NCBI RefSeq assembly: GCF_026652115.1
Contig: NZ_JAPPSQ010000007.1
Span: 171,525 to 235,524, forward strand
Origin: Algoriphagus sp. PAP.12
GTDB lineage: Bacteria > Bacteroidota > Bacteroidia > Cytophagales > Cyclobacteriaceae
DNA length: 64,000 nucleotides
Direction of reading: 5' to 3'
The translations under genes were made by a program, and so were the position numbers. The notes under the pieces were generated by a model, which was not told where the DNA came from, did not search any database, and worked only from the letters and a program-made list of their open reading frames with translations. The stretch's first letter is position 1, and each line of letters begins with the position of its first letter. Shown piece by piece: positions 44,242 through 55,700 of this stretch.

Positions 44242-45272
44242 GGATTTTATTTTTAGGGGAAACCTACCGAGCTGACGCCCAAAGTTGGATCAGGGGTGTA
44301 GAAGAAAATTTCAATCAAAAATTGGAAACTATGGAGCTTCCACGAGGGGATTCCAGAATTTTAAGGTTTTTGTCTTCTATAATTTTTTTTGGAAAAATTT
44401 TAGGCACCCACTTTTCAAAATCCTATGACCTTGTTTTGGCAGAGAGAGCCACTAGTTACGGTTTCTTTTCATTGTTTGTTAATGGAAAGAAAAAAGTGGT
44501 CGCACAACAGGGAATCACAGATGTTTATCCAGAACATGGGTTTTCCAAATTTTATAAATCCATTCTTCAAAGGGCAGTTTACAAAAGGGTTGATTTGATC
44601 CATGCCTGGGGAAATGTAATGACTTATGCCATGTTGGAATCCGGAGCCAAGCCATCCAAAATAATGGTGATGCCAAAGGGGATAGATACGAATAAATACA
44701 AAGCTCCAAACAAAAAGGCATTGCCTCCCTCATTTATTGTAACCCGATCCCTGTATGATTTATATAGACATATTGATATAGTGGAAGCTGTCAAAATACT
44801 TAAGGATCGTGGCCTTGAAATTAAAGTCATTTTTATTGGAGTAGGTCCAGAAAGACCAACAATTGAATCGAAAATCAAACAATATAAGCTTGAGAAAAAC
44901 ATCTTGTTAAAAGGGTATGTTCCCAATGATGAATTACCCGATTTGATGGACAGTTGCCGATATTATATCGCTGTACCTACAACAGAAGGTGTTTCGAGCT
45001 CTTTGTTTGAAGCAATGGCGGCGGGATGCTATCCAATAGTAACAGATTTGCCAGCAAATCAAGATTTTATAAAAAATAAAGAAAATGGGTTGTTAATTCC
45101 GATTTGCAATCCCCGGAAATTGGCAGAAGCGATATTGTGGGTGTTGGAAGAAAATGAAAAAGTAACCACCGCTATCTCTAAAAATCGAAATTTCATAGAG
45201 AAATCTGTCGATTTTTATACCAATATGAGAATTATCTCAGATCGATATAAGAAATTATTACAACTCAATTAA
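44238..45272 (+). CDS. Family 4 glycosyltransferase
   Basis: A 344-residue protein starting ILFLGETYRADAQSWIRGVEENF. AERATSYGFFSLFVNGKKKVVAQQGITDVYP lies in the first domain; IDLIHAWGN and FIVTRSLYDLYRHIDIVEAVKIL start the second, followed by VIFIGVGPERPTI, LLKGYVPNDELPDLM and VPTTEGVSSSLFEAMAAGCYPIVTDL. These are standard GT4 elements. The enzyme probably acts in the same repeat-unit assembly as its neighbours. Confidence 0.82.
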   Translation: MRILFLGETYRADAQSWIRGVEENFNQKLETMELPRGDSRILRFLSSIIFFGKILGTHFSKSYDLVLAERATSYGFFSLFVNGKKKVVAQQGITDVYPEHGFSKFYKSILQRAVYKRVDLIHAWGNVMTYAMLESGAKPSKIMVMPKGIDTNKYKAPNKKALPPSFIVTRSLYDLYRHIDIVEAVKILKDRGLEIKVIFIGVGPERPTIESKIKQYKLEKNILLKGYVPNDELPDLMDSCRYYIAVPTTEGVSSSLFEAMAAGCYPIVTDLPANQDFIKNKENGLLIPICNPRKLAEAILWVLEENEKVTTAISKNRNFIEKSVDFYTNMRIISDRYKKLLQLN

Positions 45273-45282
45273 TAAGTAGCTC

Positions 45283-47142
45283 ATGTGCGGAATTGTAGGC
45301 TTTTGGAATAAAGAATTGCCGGCTGATGAATCAAGACTTTTTGCAATGAGAGAGTCTCTTCAGCATAGAGGTCCTGATGCTGGAGCTCAATGGACTAATG
45401 GTAAGATTGGTTTGGGGCATAGGAGGTTGTCTATCTTAGATTTGAGTGAAGGTGCCAATCAGCCATTTGAATCGCCATGTGGGAATTATATGATGGTTTT
45501 CAATGGTGAGATTTTTAATTATAAGACTTTTTACGCAGAGTTAGAACAAAAGGGTTATAGCTTTAAGACAACATCTGATACTGAGGTCTTGCTTTTTCTA
45601 TTAATGGAATATGGTGAGGCAGTATTGGAGCGATTAAATGGTTTTTTTGCAATCGCATTTTTCAATAAAAGAGAACAGGAATTATTATTGGTGAGGGATA
45701 GGTTTGGTGTTAAACCACTTTTCTATTCCAATACAGATCAAGGGTTTTATTTTGGAAGTGAAGTGAAGGCTCTTTGGGCTGGAGATGTTCCAAAAGAAAT
45801 CTTAGAATCCAATTTGGATGAGTTGTTTCTTTATCGATTTACATCTGGGGAAAATACGGTATTCAAGAATATATACAGAATCCTTCCGGGGTATTATTTG
45901 AAGTTGAAAGATTCTGCAAGAGATGTCAAGTCTACCAGATGGTTCCATTTAGGTGAATCCATTGCGAATCAGCCAAAAATAAAAGATGCCTATGGTTGGT
46001 TTGAAGAAGCTTTCAATGAAAGCATTCGCTACAGAATGATTTCAGATGTTCCCGTTGGGACATTATTAAGTGGTGGTTTGGATAGTAGTAGTACTCTTTA
46101 TAGTCAATACAGTCAAGGGTTTCAAGAATTGAGTTCTTGGAATGTTTCATTCAGCGATAAAATCCACGATGAATCCCATTTGGCAAGGCAATTAAGTGAA
46201 GAAGTCGGTGCATCCTTTAATAGTTTTGAGTTTGCTAATGAAGATTTGGTAAACTTTACAGCTCAAGCAATAGACCACCATGATGAGCCCATTATGCATT
46301 TTTCGGATGGGCATTTGCTTGGAATTTCTCAAAAAGCGAGAGAAAAAGTAAAGGTTTTATTGTCCGGTGAAGGAGCAGATGAGATTTTGGGTGGTTATGT
46401 TAGATACAAAGTTCATGACAATGAATTGCGCTATAATCTTCTAAACATGATCAGGTATATCCCCGAAAAATGGCTTAAAAATGATCGCCTTAGAAAAATG
46501 AAGCGATATTTGGGCATGGGGAATAGGGAGGCTGAAATCATGATGAACTCCAATGAATTGTATGTAGCAGATTTGAAAAGGTTAGGGGTATTATCCTCCA
46601 ATTTATTGCCAGAGTTTAGGGTTGGGATTCTCGAGGAAGCAAAAAAAGTCTATCCTAAGAACAGACTGAGACAACTTTTGTACTTGGAGCAGCACACCCA
46701 TCTTTATACACTTAACGATCGAAATGACCGGACCACAATGGGTAGTTCGATTGAATGTCGTGATCCTTTCCTTGATCCTAATCTGGTGATTGGTGTAGGT
46801 AGTCTAGATGACCGATACTTTCATATCAAAGGAAAAGGAAAAGACCTGCTGATGAACAGTATTGGAAAAAAATTACCACCATATATCACATCCCACCGAA
46901 AAGTGGGAATGTCTGTTCCATGGGATACATTGATTCTCGAAAACCCCTATCTTAGAGATATTCTTGAAAACTTACCAAACTCCCCTTTGTTTGCATATAA
47001 GCCTTATTGCTACTTGGATGTAAAAGGGATTGTAAGTGATTTTAAGAAAAATCCGAAACTGCATTACCCGACCATCAGGCAAATTTTCTTTACTGCAATG
47101 TGGTATCAAATAAAGTTTGAACAGAAAGAGATAGCTGTTTAA
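45283..47142 (+). CDS. asnB: Glutamine-dependent amidotransferase of asparagine-synthetase type, copy 1
   Basis: The 619-residue cytoplasmic enzyme has an N-terminal class II glutaminase with nucleophile Cys2 (CGIVGFWNK; LQHRGPDAGAQW; LGHRRLSILDLS; VFNGEIFNY) and a C-terminal synthetase domain with the PPi-loop SGGLDSS at 263-269. It would use glutamine ammonia and ATP to form an amide. Homologues inside polysaccharide loci (WbpS type) convert uronic acids to uronamides rather than make asparagine; two uronic-acid dehydrogenases (4817, 25106) make that role attractive here. A second, different homologue lies at 58807. The function is inferred from context. Confidence 0.85.
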   Translation: MCGIVGFWNKELPADESRLFAMRESLQHRGPDAGAQWTNGKIGLGHRRLSILDLSEGANQPFESPCGNYMMVFNGEIFNYKTFYAELEQKGYSFKTTSDTEVLLFLLMEYGEAVLERLNGFFAIAFFNKREQELLLVRDRFGVKPLFYSNTDQGFYFGSEVKALWAGDVPKEILESNLDELFLYRFTSGENTVFKNIYRILPGYYLKLKDSARDVKSTRWFHLGESIANQPKIKDAYGWFEEAFNESIRYRMISDVPVGTLLSGGLDSSSTLYSQYSQGFQELSSWNVSFSDKIHDESHLARQLSEEVGASFNSFEFANEDLVNFTAQAIDHHDEPIMHFSDGHLLGISQKAREKVKVLLSGEGADEILGGYVRYKVHDNELRYNLLNMIRYIPEKWLKNDRLRKMKRYLGMGNREAEIMMNSNELYVADLKRLGVLSSNLLPEFRVGILEEAKKVYPKNRLRQLLYLEQHTHLYTLNDRNDRTTMGSSIECRDPFLDPNLVIGVGSLDDRYFHIKGKGKDLLMNSIGKKLPPYITSHRKVGMSVPWDTLILENPYLRDILENLPNSPLFAYKPYCYLDVKGIVSDFKKNPKLHYPTIRQIFFTAMWYQIKFEQKEIAV

Positions 47143-47156
47143 TAGTAAACAATTGA

Positions 47157-47567
47157 ATGATGAATCTTGGTAATACTACTCAACTGCCAAAAATATTTGA
47201 CCCAAGAGGAAATTTGACATTTTTACAATTTCCTGATCAAATTCCATTCGAAATTAAAAGGGTCTTTTGGACCTATGATGTTCCAGGAGGCGAAATTAGA
47301 GGAGGACATGCTTTTCACGAACAGCAGGAGTTAATCATTGCTCTTAGTGGCTCTTTTGATGTGATTATTACGGGAAAAGATGGACAAAAAATGAGGACCT
47401 CTCTCAATAGATCCTATGAAGCTTTGTTGTTGCCAAAGTTGACATGGAGACACCTTGAGAATTTTTCTACCAATTCTGTGGCATTGCATATTACGGATAC
47501 TGAATATAGTGCTGATGACTATATTCGGGATTTTGAATTTTATAAAACTTTGAAAATCAGTGACTAG
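47157..47567 (+). CDS. Sugar 3,4-ketoisomerase cupin (FdtA/QdtA/WxcM family), copy 1
   Basis: A 136-residue double-stranded beta-helix protein that would convert dTDP-4-keto-6-deoxyglucose to the 3-keto isomer used by the aminotransferase at 31532. Seen: LPKIFDPRGNLTFLQFPDQIPFEIKRVFWTYDVPGG, then RGGHAFHEQQELIIALSGSFDV. The usual R-G-x-H-A-H pair here reads HAFH, so the second histidine is displaced by one position; the neighbouring paralogue keeps HAH. Tail ADDYIRDFEFY is conserved. ATG 47157 or 47160 may be the start. Confidence 0.8.
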   Translation: MMNLGNTTQLPKIFDPRGNLTFLQFPDQIPFEIKRVFWTYDVPGGEIRGGHAFHEQQELIIALSGSFDVIITGKDGQKMRTSLNRSYEALLLPKLTWRHLENFSTNSVALHITDTEYSADDYIRDFEFYKTLKISD

Positions 47568-47991
47568 AACGATTTGGGATTGCAATTTGGTATACCTGCC
47601 CAAATTGGGGGATAGAGTGGGGCACATCACTCCCGTTACCAATTTGAAAGAATTGCCTTTTGAAACCAAAAGGGTTTTTTATTTATATGATATTCCTGGT
47701 GGAGAAAGTAGGGGGGCTCATGCCCATTATGAGTGCCATCAATTTTTGGTAGCGGTCAGTGGTGCGTTCGAAGTATTATTGGATGATGGTAATTCCAAAA
47801 GACAGGTGTTGTTAAATAGACCAGATTTAGGGCTTTGGGTTCCCCCAGGAATATGGGCGTCGGAAATTAATTTTTCTTCAGGTGCTGTATGTTTGGTTTT
47901 AGCCAGTGAAAAGTATAATGAGAAGGATTATATCAGAGACTATAACGAATATTTAAAATTTATTAGAGGAGATGATTCATCCATTGGCTGA
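47560..47991 (+). CDS. Sugar 3,4-ketoisomerase cupin (FdtA/QdtA/WxcM family), copy 2
   Basis: A 143-residue tandem paralogue of the preceding cupin, starting with GTG in an 8-base overlap. It keeps the canonical [26 protein letters not shown] with both catalytic-type histidines and ends [13 protein letters not shown]. Two cupins in a row could give two stereochemically different 3-keto products (Fuc3N- and Qui3N-type), form a heteromer, or reflect a duplication with one degenerating copy. The sequence alone does not decide between these. Confidence 0.8.
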   Translation: MTRTIWDCNLVYLPKLGDRVGHITPVTNLKELPFETKRVFYLYDIPGGESRGAHAHYECHQFLVAVSGAFEVLLDDGNSKRQVLLNRPDLGLWVPPGIWASEINFSSGAVCLVLASEKYNEKDYIRDYNEYLKFIRGDDSSIG

Positions 47992-48436
47992 TGTTCAGAC
48001 CGAAAAAATCGGTCAAGACACTAGGATTTGGCAATATGCGGTAGTCCTACAAGGTGCTGTAATTGGTTCTGATTGTAATGTAAACTGCCATACGTTTATC
48101 GAAAATGATGTAATCATAGGTGATAGAGTTACTGTCAAGTCTGGGGTTTATTTATGGGATGGTTTGACGGTAGAAGACGACGTTTTTATCGGCCCAAATG
48201 TGACATTTACAAATGATAAATATCCAAGGTCAAAGCAATATCCTGAAGAATTTCAAAGAACTGTAATCAAAAAAGGAGCTTCAATAGGTGCAGCATCAGT
48301 GATTTTGGGAGGATGCATTATCGGTGAAAATTCTATGATTGCTGCAGGATCCTTGATCACCAAAGATGTCCCGGCAAATGCCTTGGTTATGGGAAGACCT
48401 GCTCAAATAGTTAGGTATTTGGAGGAGAAAAAATAA
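47972..48436 (+). CDS. Hexapeptide N-acyltransferase (FdtC/QdtC-like)
   Basis: A 154-residue left-handed beta-helix protein: [81 protein letters not shown] is the signature of the WxcM N-domain/WbbJ group that acetylates dTDP-3-amino-3,6-dideoxyhexoses. C-terminal [23 protein letters not shown] completes the acetyl-CoA pocket. Its first 20 bases overlap the cupin gene, and with the aminotransferase at 31532 it completes a 3-acetamido-sugar route. Confidence 0.85.
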   Translation: MIHPLADVQTEKIGQDTRIWQYAVVLQGAVIGSDCNVNCHTFIENDVIIGDRVTVKSGVYLWDGLTVEDDVFIGPNVTFTNDKYPRSKQYPEEFQRTVIKKGASIGAASVILGGCIIGENSMIAAGSLITKDVPANALVMGRPAQIVRYLEEKK

Positions 48437-48485
48437 AAGAGGCTAGGTTAAACTTTAATTTGGTCCAGAAAGAACGAATTTATTA

Positions 48486-49490
48486 ATGAGAACCGGAATA
48501 AACCCTGCAAAATTAGATTCCAAAATTTCGCAGAAGTTTCATCACAGGATTATTATTCCTGTTTATATACCTGAATTCACAGGGTATTTTGAAAATCTGT
48601 TGGAGGTATATAATCTATGTATTCAATCTGCGAGTCTTACCCAGCATGGGCGATCGGCTATCACGGTAATAGACAATGGTTCCTGTGAAAAAGTAAAAAA
48701 ATGGTTGAGAGATCTTCTAGATCAAGGAGTGATTGAGACATTGATAACACATGAAGAAAATGTAGGAAAGATCGATGCAATTTTGGGAGCTGCTAGGGGA
48801 AGCCGAGAGCCTTTGATCACCTTGTCTGATAGTGATATTCTTTTTAAAAATGGTTGGCAGGAAGAAGTGGAGGAGATTTTTACTAACTATTCCAAAGCTG
48901 GATCTGTGGCACCTTTTCCAATTGCACGTCATATGTATTATCATTCTTCTTCAGCTCAAAAAGCTGTGATCAAGGGAGAAATGAATTTTGAATTTCAAAA
49001 GACCGAAGAGGACGATCTTATCGAAGAAGTTTACAATTCCTATGGATGGAATTATAAGAGTGAATATGATGGACTTCTGCCGACAGTATTATGCAATGGA
49101 AAAAAGGCCGTATTGGGAAGTGGGCATCAGGTTTTTACGATCCGCAGAGAATTATTCTTTCAAATGCCAATAGAGCCAAGTTTTATCAAAATTGGATCCG
49201 GCTCCGAATTAAACTGGATAGATAGACCGATAAATGAAAACGGTGCTTGGAGATTAAGTACATTCAATACTCTTGTTCACCATATGGGAAATCAATTGAC
49301 TCCCGAGAACAAAGAAGTTTTCCAAAAAATTGAAAAAAGCCAGGCTTTACCAGAACTTTTAAATATTCCATTACTGAAGCAGAAAAGCTATAACAGGACA
49401 GAGCATAGGATATTTGCCAAATTATTTAAACTAAAATTTGATGACCGACCACCAGCTCCAGAATTGACTGTTCAATTCAAAAGTCTGTAA
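48486..49490 (+). CDS. Glycosyltransferase family 2-like protein
   Basis: A 334-residue protein: HHRIIIPVYIPEFTGYFENLLEVYNLCIQSA and ITVIDNGSCEKVKKWLRDLL look like a GT-A fold start; SREPLITLSDSDILFKNGWQEEVEEIF carries a D-S-D metal motif near residue 116. The C-terminal half lacks the usual ED/QxxRW acceptor motif and instead contains VLGSGHQVFTIRRELFFQM and a HHMGN segment, so the family is divergent. It is the last gene before a terminator at 49579. Donor unknown. Confidence 0.68.
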   Translation: MRTGINPAKLDSKISQKFHHRIIIPVYIPEFTGYFENLLEVYNLCIQSASLTQHGRSAITVIDNGSCEKVKKWLRDLLDQGVIETLITHEENVGKIDAILGAARGSREPLITLSDSDILFKNGWQEEVEEIFTNYSKAGSVAPFPIARHMYYHSSSAQKAVIKGEMNFEFQKTEEDDLIEEVYNSYGWNYKSEYDGLLPTVLCNGKKAVLGSGHQVFTIRRELFFQMPIEPSFIKIGSGSELNWIDRPINENGAWRLSTFNTLVHHMGNQLTPENKEVFQKIEKSQALPELLNIPLLKQKSYNRTEHRIFAKLFKLKFDDRPPAPELTVQFKSL

Positions 49491-49578
49491 TTATCATGGG
49501 AAAAATCCAGTTCTGTAACTTATATATTTTCAAAGGATAAAGCTGGAAATAAGACTATTTTTTGAATTGAATTAAATG

Positions 49579-49606
49579 AAAGAAAGCGTAAAACCTTTCT
49601 TTTTTT
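49579..49606 (+). terminator. Probable rho-independent terminator after the 48486 gene
   Basis: AAAGAAAG (49579-49586) pairs with CTTTCTTT (49595-49602) across an 8-base loop and runs into T residues. The stem is mostly A-T, so it is weaker than those at 6151 and 60548. The rest of the 252-base gap 49491-49742 is AT-rich. A TAACTTTC (49650-49657) preceded at 15 bases by TTTG is a possible but short-spaced promoter for the giant gene that follows. Confidence 0.55.
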
Positions 49607-49742
49607 GTTTAAGAATTAAATCGCATAGTTTTTGCAATCATTATTTAAATAACTTTCAAGATTAGATATAAAGTGAATTCGTTGCATGAATATTTGATTT
49701 TTCAGACCTTTAATCGTCTATTTCATAAGTAAAAAAACGTAA

Positions 49743-52700
49743 ATGGTAAGATTTCTACAGCTTGGAGCTAAAACCAAAAAAGTAGATGCCTCGGCATATT
49801 ACGTTCGACTACTGATTGGACTGTTTTTTGGAATAATTCAACTTCTTTCGAATCAGGTGACCGCCCAAGTTGCGATTCCTATTCCGAGAGAAGGATTTCC
49901 CTATTGTCAGCCATTTACGGGAAATGGACCTTTTGATTACACCATATTGGGTGGTGAAATTAGAATTCCTGGAAGCCAAGGATTGCCAGAAAATCCAACG
50001 CCAAATGAAATTCTTCAACCGTTTTCAGCTAATCCTACAGGCTCATCACTACAATTGACTCCCTATGAATATTGGCATTCAGGCTATGCCATTGTGGATA
50101 TTCCTTTTTCATCACAATTTGGTATCAAAACTTCCTTTGAATATTTTTCATATGGACCTATTGACCAGCGATTTAATGCTGATGGGATCAGTTTTTTTAT
50201 GTTTGATGCAGATCAACCTTTAAGTTTAGGTTATTTGGGAGGTTCATTGGCATATGCCCCATCAATTGATACTAGTGATGGTTCGATTTTGCAACCCGGA
50301 ATTTCCGGTGGATATGTTGGAATTGGGTTTGATGAATGGGGGAATTTCGGAGTTGGAACAGCAGGAGAACCAATTGCAAATTGGGATCCGCGGATTGAAA
50401 ATAGCATCACTGTTAGGGGACCTCAGAGTTTGGATTATGATGTTTATGAAAGATATGTCACGAAACCAATAACGGTTTCGAACAATCCCTATCTGCCTCC
50501 ACCGCCTTTGGACTTGGATCCAACAAAGTGGTTTACAATTGACCATACAGGAACTACAAGACCAGATAATTGCAATACTCCAGGTTATCGAAAAGTATTT
50601 ATTGAATTAATTCCAAGTGGATCAGGATACCAAATCAAAATTGACATGTTAGTCAATACTACCCTAAATGGGTTGCAATTGGTCTCATTTCCTTTGATAA
50701 ATTACCCTTTTCCTGCACCAGAAAGGTTGAAAATCGGGTTTGCTGGAAGTACAGGTTATGGTAGAAATAATCATGAAATCAGAAATGTAAAAGTAAACGT
50801 TTCCAGCATTGATGCTCTCCTTCTTCCCTTGGTTTCTGACCAAGATAAAGTGGTTTGTACAGGAGAGGATTTAGAGTTCGAATTTCCAGTTGAGCTTCAA
50901 ACTGGCGATGATGCATTTATCACATGTATCCAATTGTTTCAAAATTCCCCAGGAGCTCCAGACAATACCTTTCCAAATGAGCCACAGGATTGTTCTTTTG
51001 ATTTATCAAACTGTTCAAGAGAGTGTAATTTAAATGAACCTGTTCCAGTTTTTGATGGAAATGGAAAATTATTAGGGACTTTCTATGCAGATCTAGAACC
51101 CCTTGATACAGAGAATTTTGAAGAATTAAGAAATAAAGCAACTATTAGATTTGAGCCGGCTCCAGATTTTGTAGGTGAAGCTACTGTTTATTACAATGTA
51201 ACAGATAACTATGGCCTTACCTCACAGCCTGGTCAGATTACGGTTGTGGCCAACCCATATCCCGAAAAAATACAGGATGCCAGCATAGAAAATCCATCCT
51301 GCGATGGTCAGCAAGATGGTAGAATCTATGATCTAATTGTAGGAGATTTGGTCAATGGCTTTGAATATGAATGGTTCTATAAAGGTAATTCAATAGGTCA
51401 AAGTGGGGCTACAGTGAGTCCTCTGGTTAACGGAGAAGCTACATTTGAGTTAATAGGAGTCAATCTAGGCACTTATACCTTGCAGGTTTGGAACCCTTCT
51501 GATACCCAAAATGGTGGCTGTTATGAAGAAGTGGAGGTCGTTGTAGATCAAGAAAATGGAACTCCTGTCGAATTGGAAGTGCCAGATAAAACTATCTGCG
51601 AGGGTGAAGATGTTTCATTTTTACCACTTATTGATGCTTCGAATAATCCCAATAATGTACAAGCGAGTTTTTTATGGTATCAAAATGCAGATAGGACTGG
51701 AGGTGCACTAGTAAATAATTCCACTGTTACGATTGGTGGAAATCCGGTCGAAGTTTCAATATCTTCAAGTGGAGAACTTACCCTGTCTGGTCTCAAAAAT
51801 ACCGGTGGTGCAACTTCTTACAGTTTTTATGTTGAGGCAGCTAGTCAATCTCAATCTGGCGGAAACTTCTGTCCTTATATCAACGATGTTTTGACAGTAG
51901 CCACAGTCGTGGTTAATCCACCATTGGGATTTACTGTTTCTCATACGGATGATTGGTGTTCACAGGGAGTTGGGGAAATAGTTGGAACCATTTCAGGAGC
52001 AAATGATATCACTTATTTCCTTTTAGATGCAACTGATGCTGAAATAGCCTCAAATACTTCTGGAGTATTTTCAGGTTTAACCGTCGGTGATTATCAGATA
52101 TATGGAGTTTCTGCAGTACTCGGTTGTAGTTCCCCTGTTGAAGAAATAACAGTTGAAGGGCCGCAAGAAGTAATCTCAATTACTCCTAATTCAGTGGTCA
52201 ACGCCTTTTGCGAGCTTCCTAATGGTCAAATTGAATTCTCGATAACAGGAGGAAATTTACCTTATCAAAGTGTTGAAATAAATGGAGCGGATACACCAGT
52301 TACTTCAGATGGAAATTATATTGTCTCAGGTTTAGAAGCTGCTACCTATACGATCCTAGCAACGGATGCAAGAGGTTGTGAAACTAGTATTTCAATAGAG
52401 GTTCCTGGTGATACTCCTTCTAATTTCACTACCCTTGGTTCAGAGGTTTGTGAAGGCCAAACAGGAACCGCCGAGATTGCTACTCAAGACCCTTCATCAG
52501 GAACGCCTATTTTTCAATGGTATTATCAAGATGATGCAGGAGCCTATCAATTGATTAGTGATGGTCAAACTATTGGAAATGTTAGCTATCAAATCAGTCC
52601 GACACATCAACTTTCTGTCACTGGACTTTCAGCCAATTCTGATCCTTATATTTACTATTTATTGGTGTCGGGAGATAGGATTTGTGATCAGGGATATATT

Positions 52701-55700
52701 CCCACCGAAATAAAAATCACTCCTGGACCCGAGATGGGAGCCCCTATAGTGACTGAAGCTTGTTTTGGGGAATCTAACGGCTCAATTCAGGCCCAAATTC
52801 CAGGGAATAATTATGCTGATTTTGAATTTAGCATTACTGGAGGAAACGGAGTATTTGTTGATTATTCCAAAAATGATGGTTTGTTTGAAAACCTTCCGGC
52901 TGGAAACTATGAATTAAGCATTCGAAGCGCTTTGGGGTGTGTTACTACTTTGGAAGATGTAAAGGTTCTTGAGCCAAACGAGGCGATCAATTTGACAGGA
53001 TTCAGTATTGAAAGAGCCTCCTGCGATTTGCCAAATGGAAATATCAAAGACATCCAGATTTCTGGTGGATGGGGTAATTATTCTGTGGAATGGAGAAAAG
53101 GAGCAATTGATGGTGAAATTCTATCTGGAAATGCCACCGGGATCAGTGATTTATTTCCAGATACCTATTATCTAATAGTGACTGATGATAAGGGCTGTTT
53201 GGCAACATTTGATTTTGAAGTAGGTGAACTTTCTGATCCAGTCTATGAAATTGTTCCTCCGATAGATGTTTGTTTGGGAGAGCAGGTTGAAATTAGACCT
53301 ATTCATTTGGCTCCTGATCCTAATTTACCTCCTGCAGCATTTACTGAGGTTTATTGGTATAAAAATTCAGGTCAGAGCGGATTAATTTCCAATGGACCTG
53401 ATTCATCCATGCCAGAGGTTATTTATACCATTGATGATTCAGATTGGTTAAATCCACTTCTTCAAATAGATGGTTTGCCAGCCGGCACTTATACTTATTT
53501 CTTCTTTGTAGAATGTACCAAACAAGAAATCGAGGTAGAGATTAATGTATTTGCTACCCCAGAGATTGAATTGGAAACAAGTTTAGTCTCTTGTTTTGGA
53601 GGAATGGACGGAAAAGTAAGCGTTCTCTCGGGTTCTTTAGATGAATATATGTATAGTGTAGATTCAGGTACTCCTGTTTCTCTGAATGAATTTGAGGCGA
53701 TGACATTTGCAGCAGGTAATTACGATTTGGAAGTTATCACACCTGCAGGATGCCCTCAGGTTTTAACATTTACTATAGAGGGTCCTGAATCGGAATTGGC
53801 GGTAAGTCCACTAGCTGGAATCGATCCAGGCTGTGGAGCATTGAATGGAAAATTGGAAGGTACTGTATCTGGAGGTTGGGCGCCTTATACAATCCAGGTG
53901 ATTAAAGATGGTGCACTACTTCAAACCATTGATAATTCTGATGGTAAATTATCCCTGAACGGACTTGCTTCTGGGGTTTACTCTCTTGCAATTGAGGATG
54001 CACAAGGATGTCAGATTGTCTCAGAAGAAATTGAACTGATTGATGGACCATCTCAGGTTTTGGTGGAAGATCTTCAGATATGCGAAGGTCAATCCTTGGT
54101 GTTTGTTCCATCCATAGACCCTGCTGCTCCAAATGCTACTTTTGAGTGGTATTTTGACATTGCAACCACCCAGCCAATAGCCTCAAATTCAGCTCCTAAT
54201 ACGAATGGAGTAACCTATGAAATAAATTCTCAAACAGGTGAATTGACTGTCTCTGGCCTTCCAGAATCTTCTACACCATATAGCTATTATGTAACTGCTG
54301 TAGGTGATGACGTTTGCCCAGGTTTTATAGCCGAAGCGAAGGGGATGGTTTATGGGACTCCATCTGCAACTTATACCAAGATTGATGAAGTTTGTTTTGA
54401 GGACGGAGGAACTATTGAAGTGACTGCAACGGGTGGTTCTGGTAATTATACATTTATCTTGGATGGTCAAATCTCTCAAGACAACGGTTTGTTTGAAAAT
54501 GTGCCGAAAGGGATTCATTCAGTGACTATTCAGACTCCTGAAACTTGTGAAGTTCAATTGGACAACATTGAGATTTTTGGTCCAGATTCCCCTCTTCAAG
54601 GAGAAATTACTGATATCTTAAGCCCAACCTGTGAAATGGCAAATGGGGCTGTTAGTTTATCAATCAGTGGAGGAGTTCCTGGGTATGCAGTGGAAGTATT
54701 TAAGGATGGTGTCAGTCAAGGGATAGAAACGGTAGACCCAGATGGAAATGTAGTTGTTTCAGGAATTGGTCAAGGAGAATATGTTTTTGAAATAATTGAT
54801 GATTTGGGATGTAGAATTCCATTATCGGAACCCCTTAATTTGGTAGAAGTACCAACGGAGATAAGTGTGGATGATCAATTGATTTGTGAAGGAGAGGATG
54901 CAAATTTGACTCCGTCTGTTCCAAGTAATGTCAATTCTCCATTATTTACATGGTATTTTGATGAAGATTTGAATAGCCCGATTCAAAGCGGAACAAACAA
55001 TGGAATAACTTATAGTATCAGTTCTTCAGGGGAATTGACTGTTTCAGGTTTACCTTCCTCAGAACAACCTTATGAATATTACGTGATGGTCGAAGGTGTA
55101 GGAATTTGTGGGGTAACTCCAGAGTTAGTCCAAGTCACAGTAGCACCATATCCAAACCTAAGGGTGTCTAACCCATCTATCGTGTGTGATCCAGAAGGCA
55201 CAGTAGACTTAACAAACTATATTGAAGGATATAATCCTGAAGTTTATGATTATGATATTGTTAGCCCTACTGGAAATGCTTTATTAGGAAATGACTTGAA
55301 TGCGGTCGATGAGTCAGGAAATTATATTGTAAGTACTTCCAGAAAAGGGACTGAATGTTGGACAGCACCTCAAAGGATTCTAGTGAGAATTGCAAGTGAA
55401 AAACTAGTGTCGGATTTTGAATACCACGCTGATCAAGGTGGAGGAGTCATCATATCAAATGGTGATATTCAAATTTTGGAAAATGTTGAATTCCAAGATT
55501 TGTCTACTGGTGATGTTTTGATTTGGGAGTGGGATTTTGGGGATGGACAAACTAGCAATGAACAGAATCCAATTCATATTTATAAGGATAAAGGACTTTA
55601 TACAGTTACTTTAACCACCACTGATAGTATTGGTTGCCAGAGTGTTTATACTATTCAGGTTGAAGCCAAAGATGATTTTTTATTGATGGTGCCAAATGCA

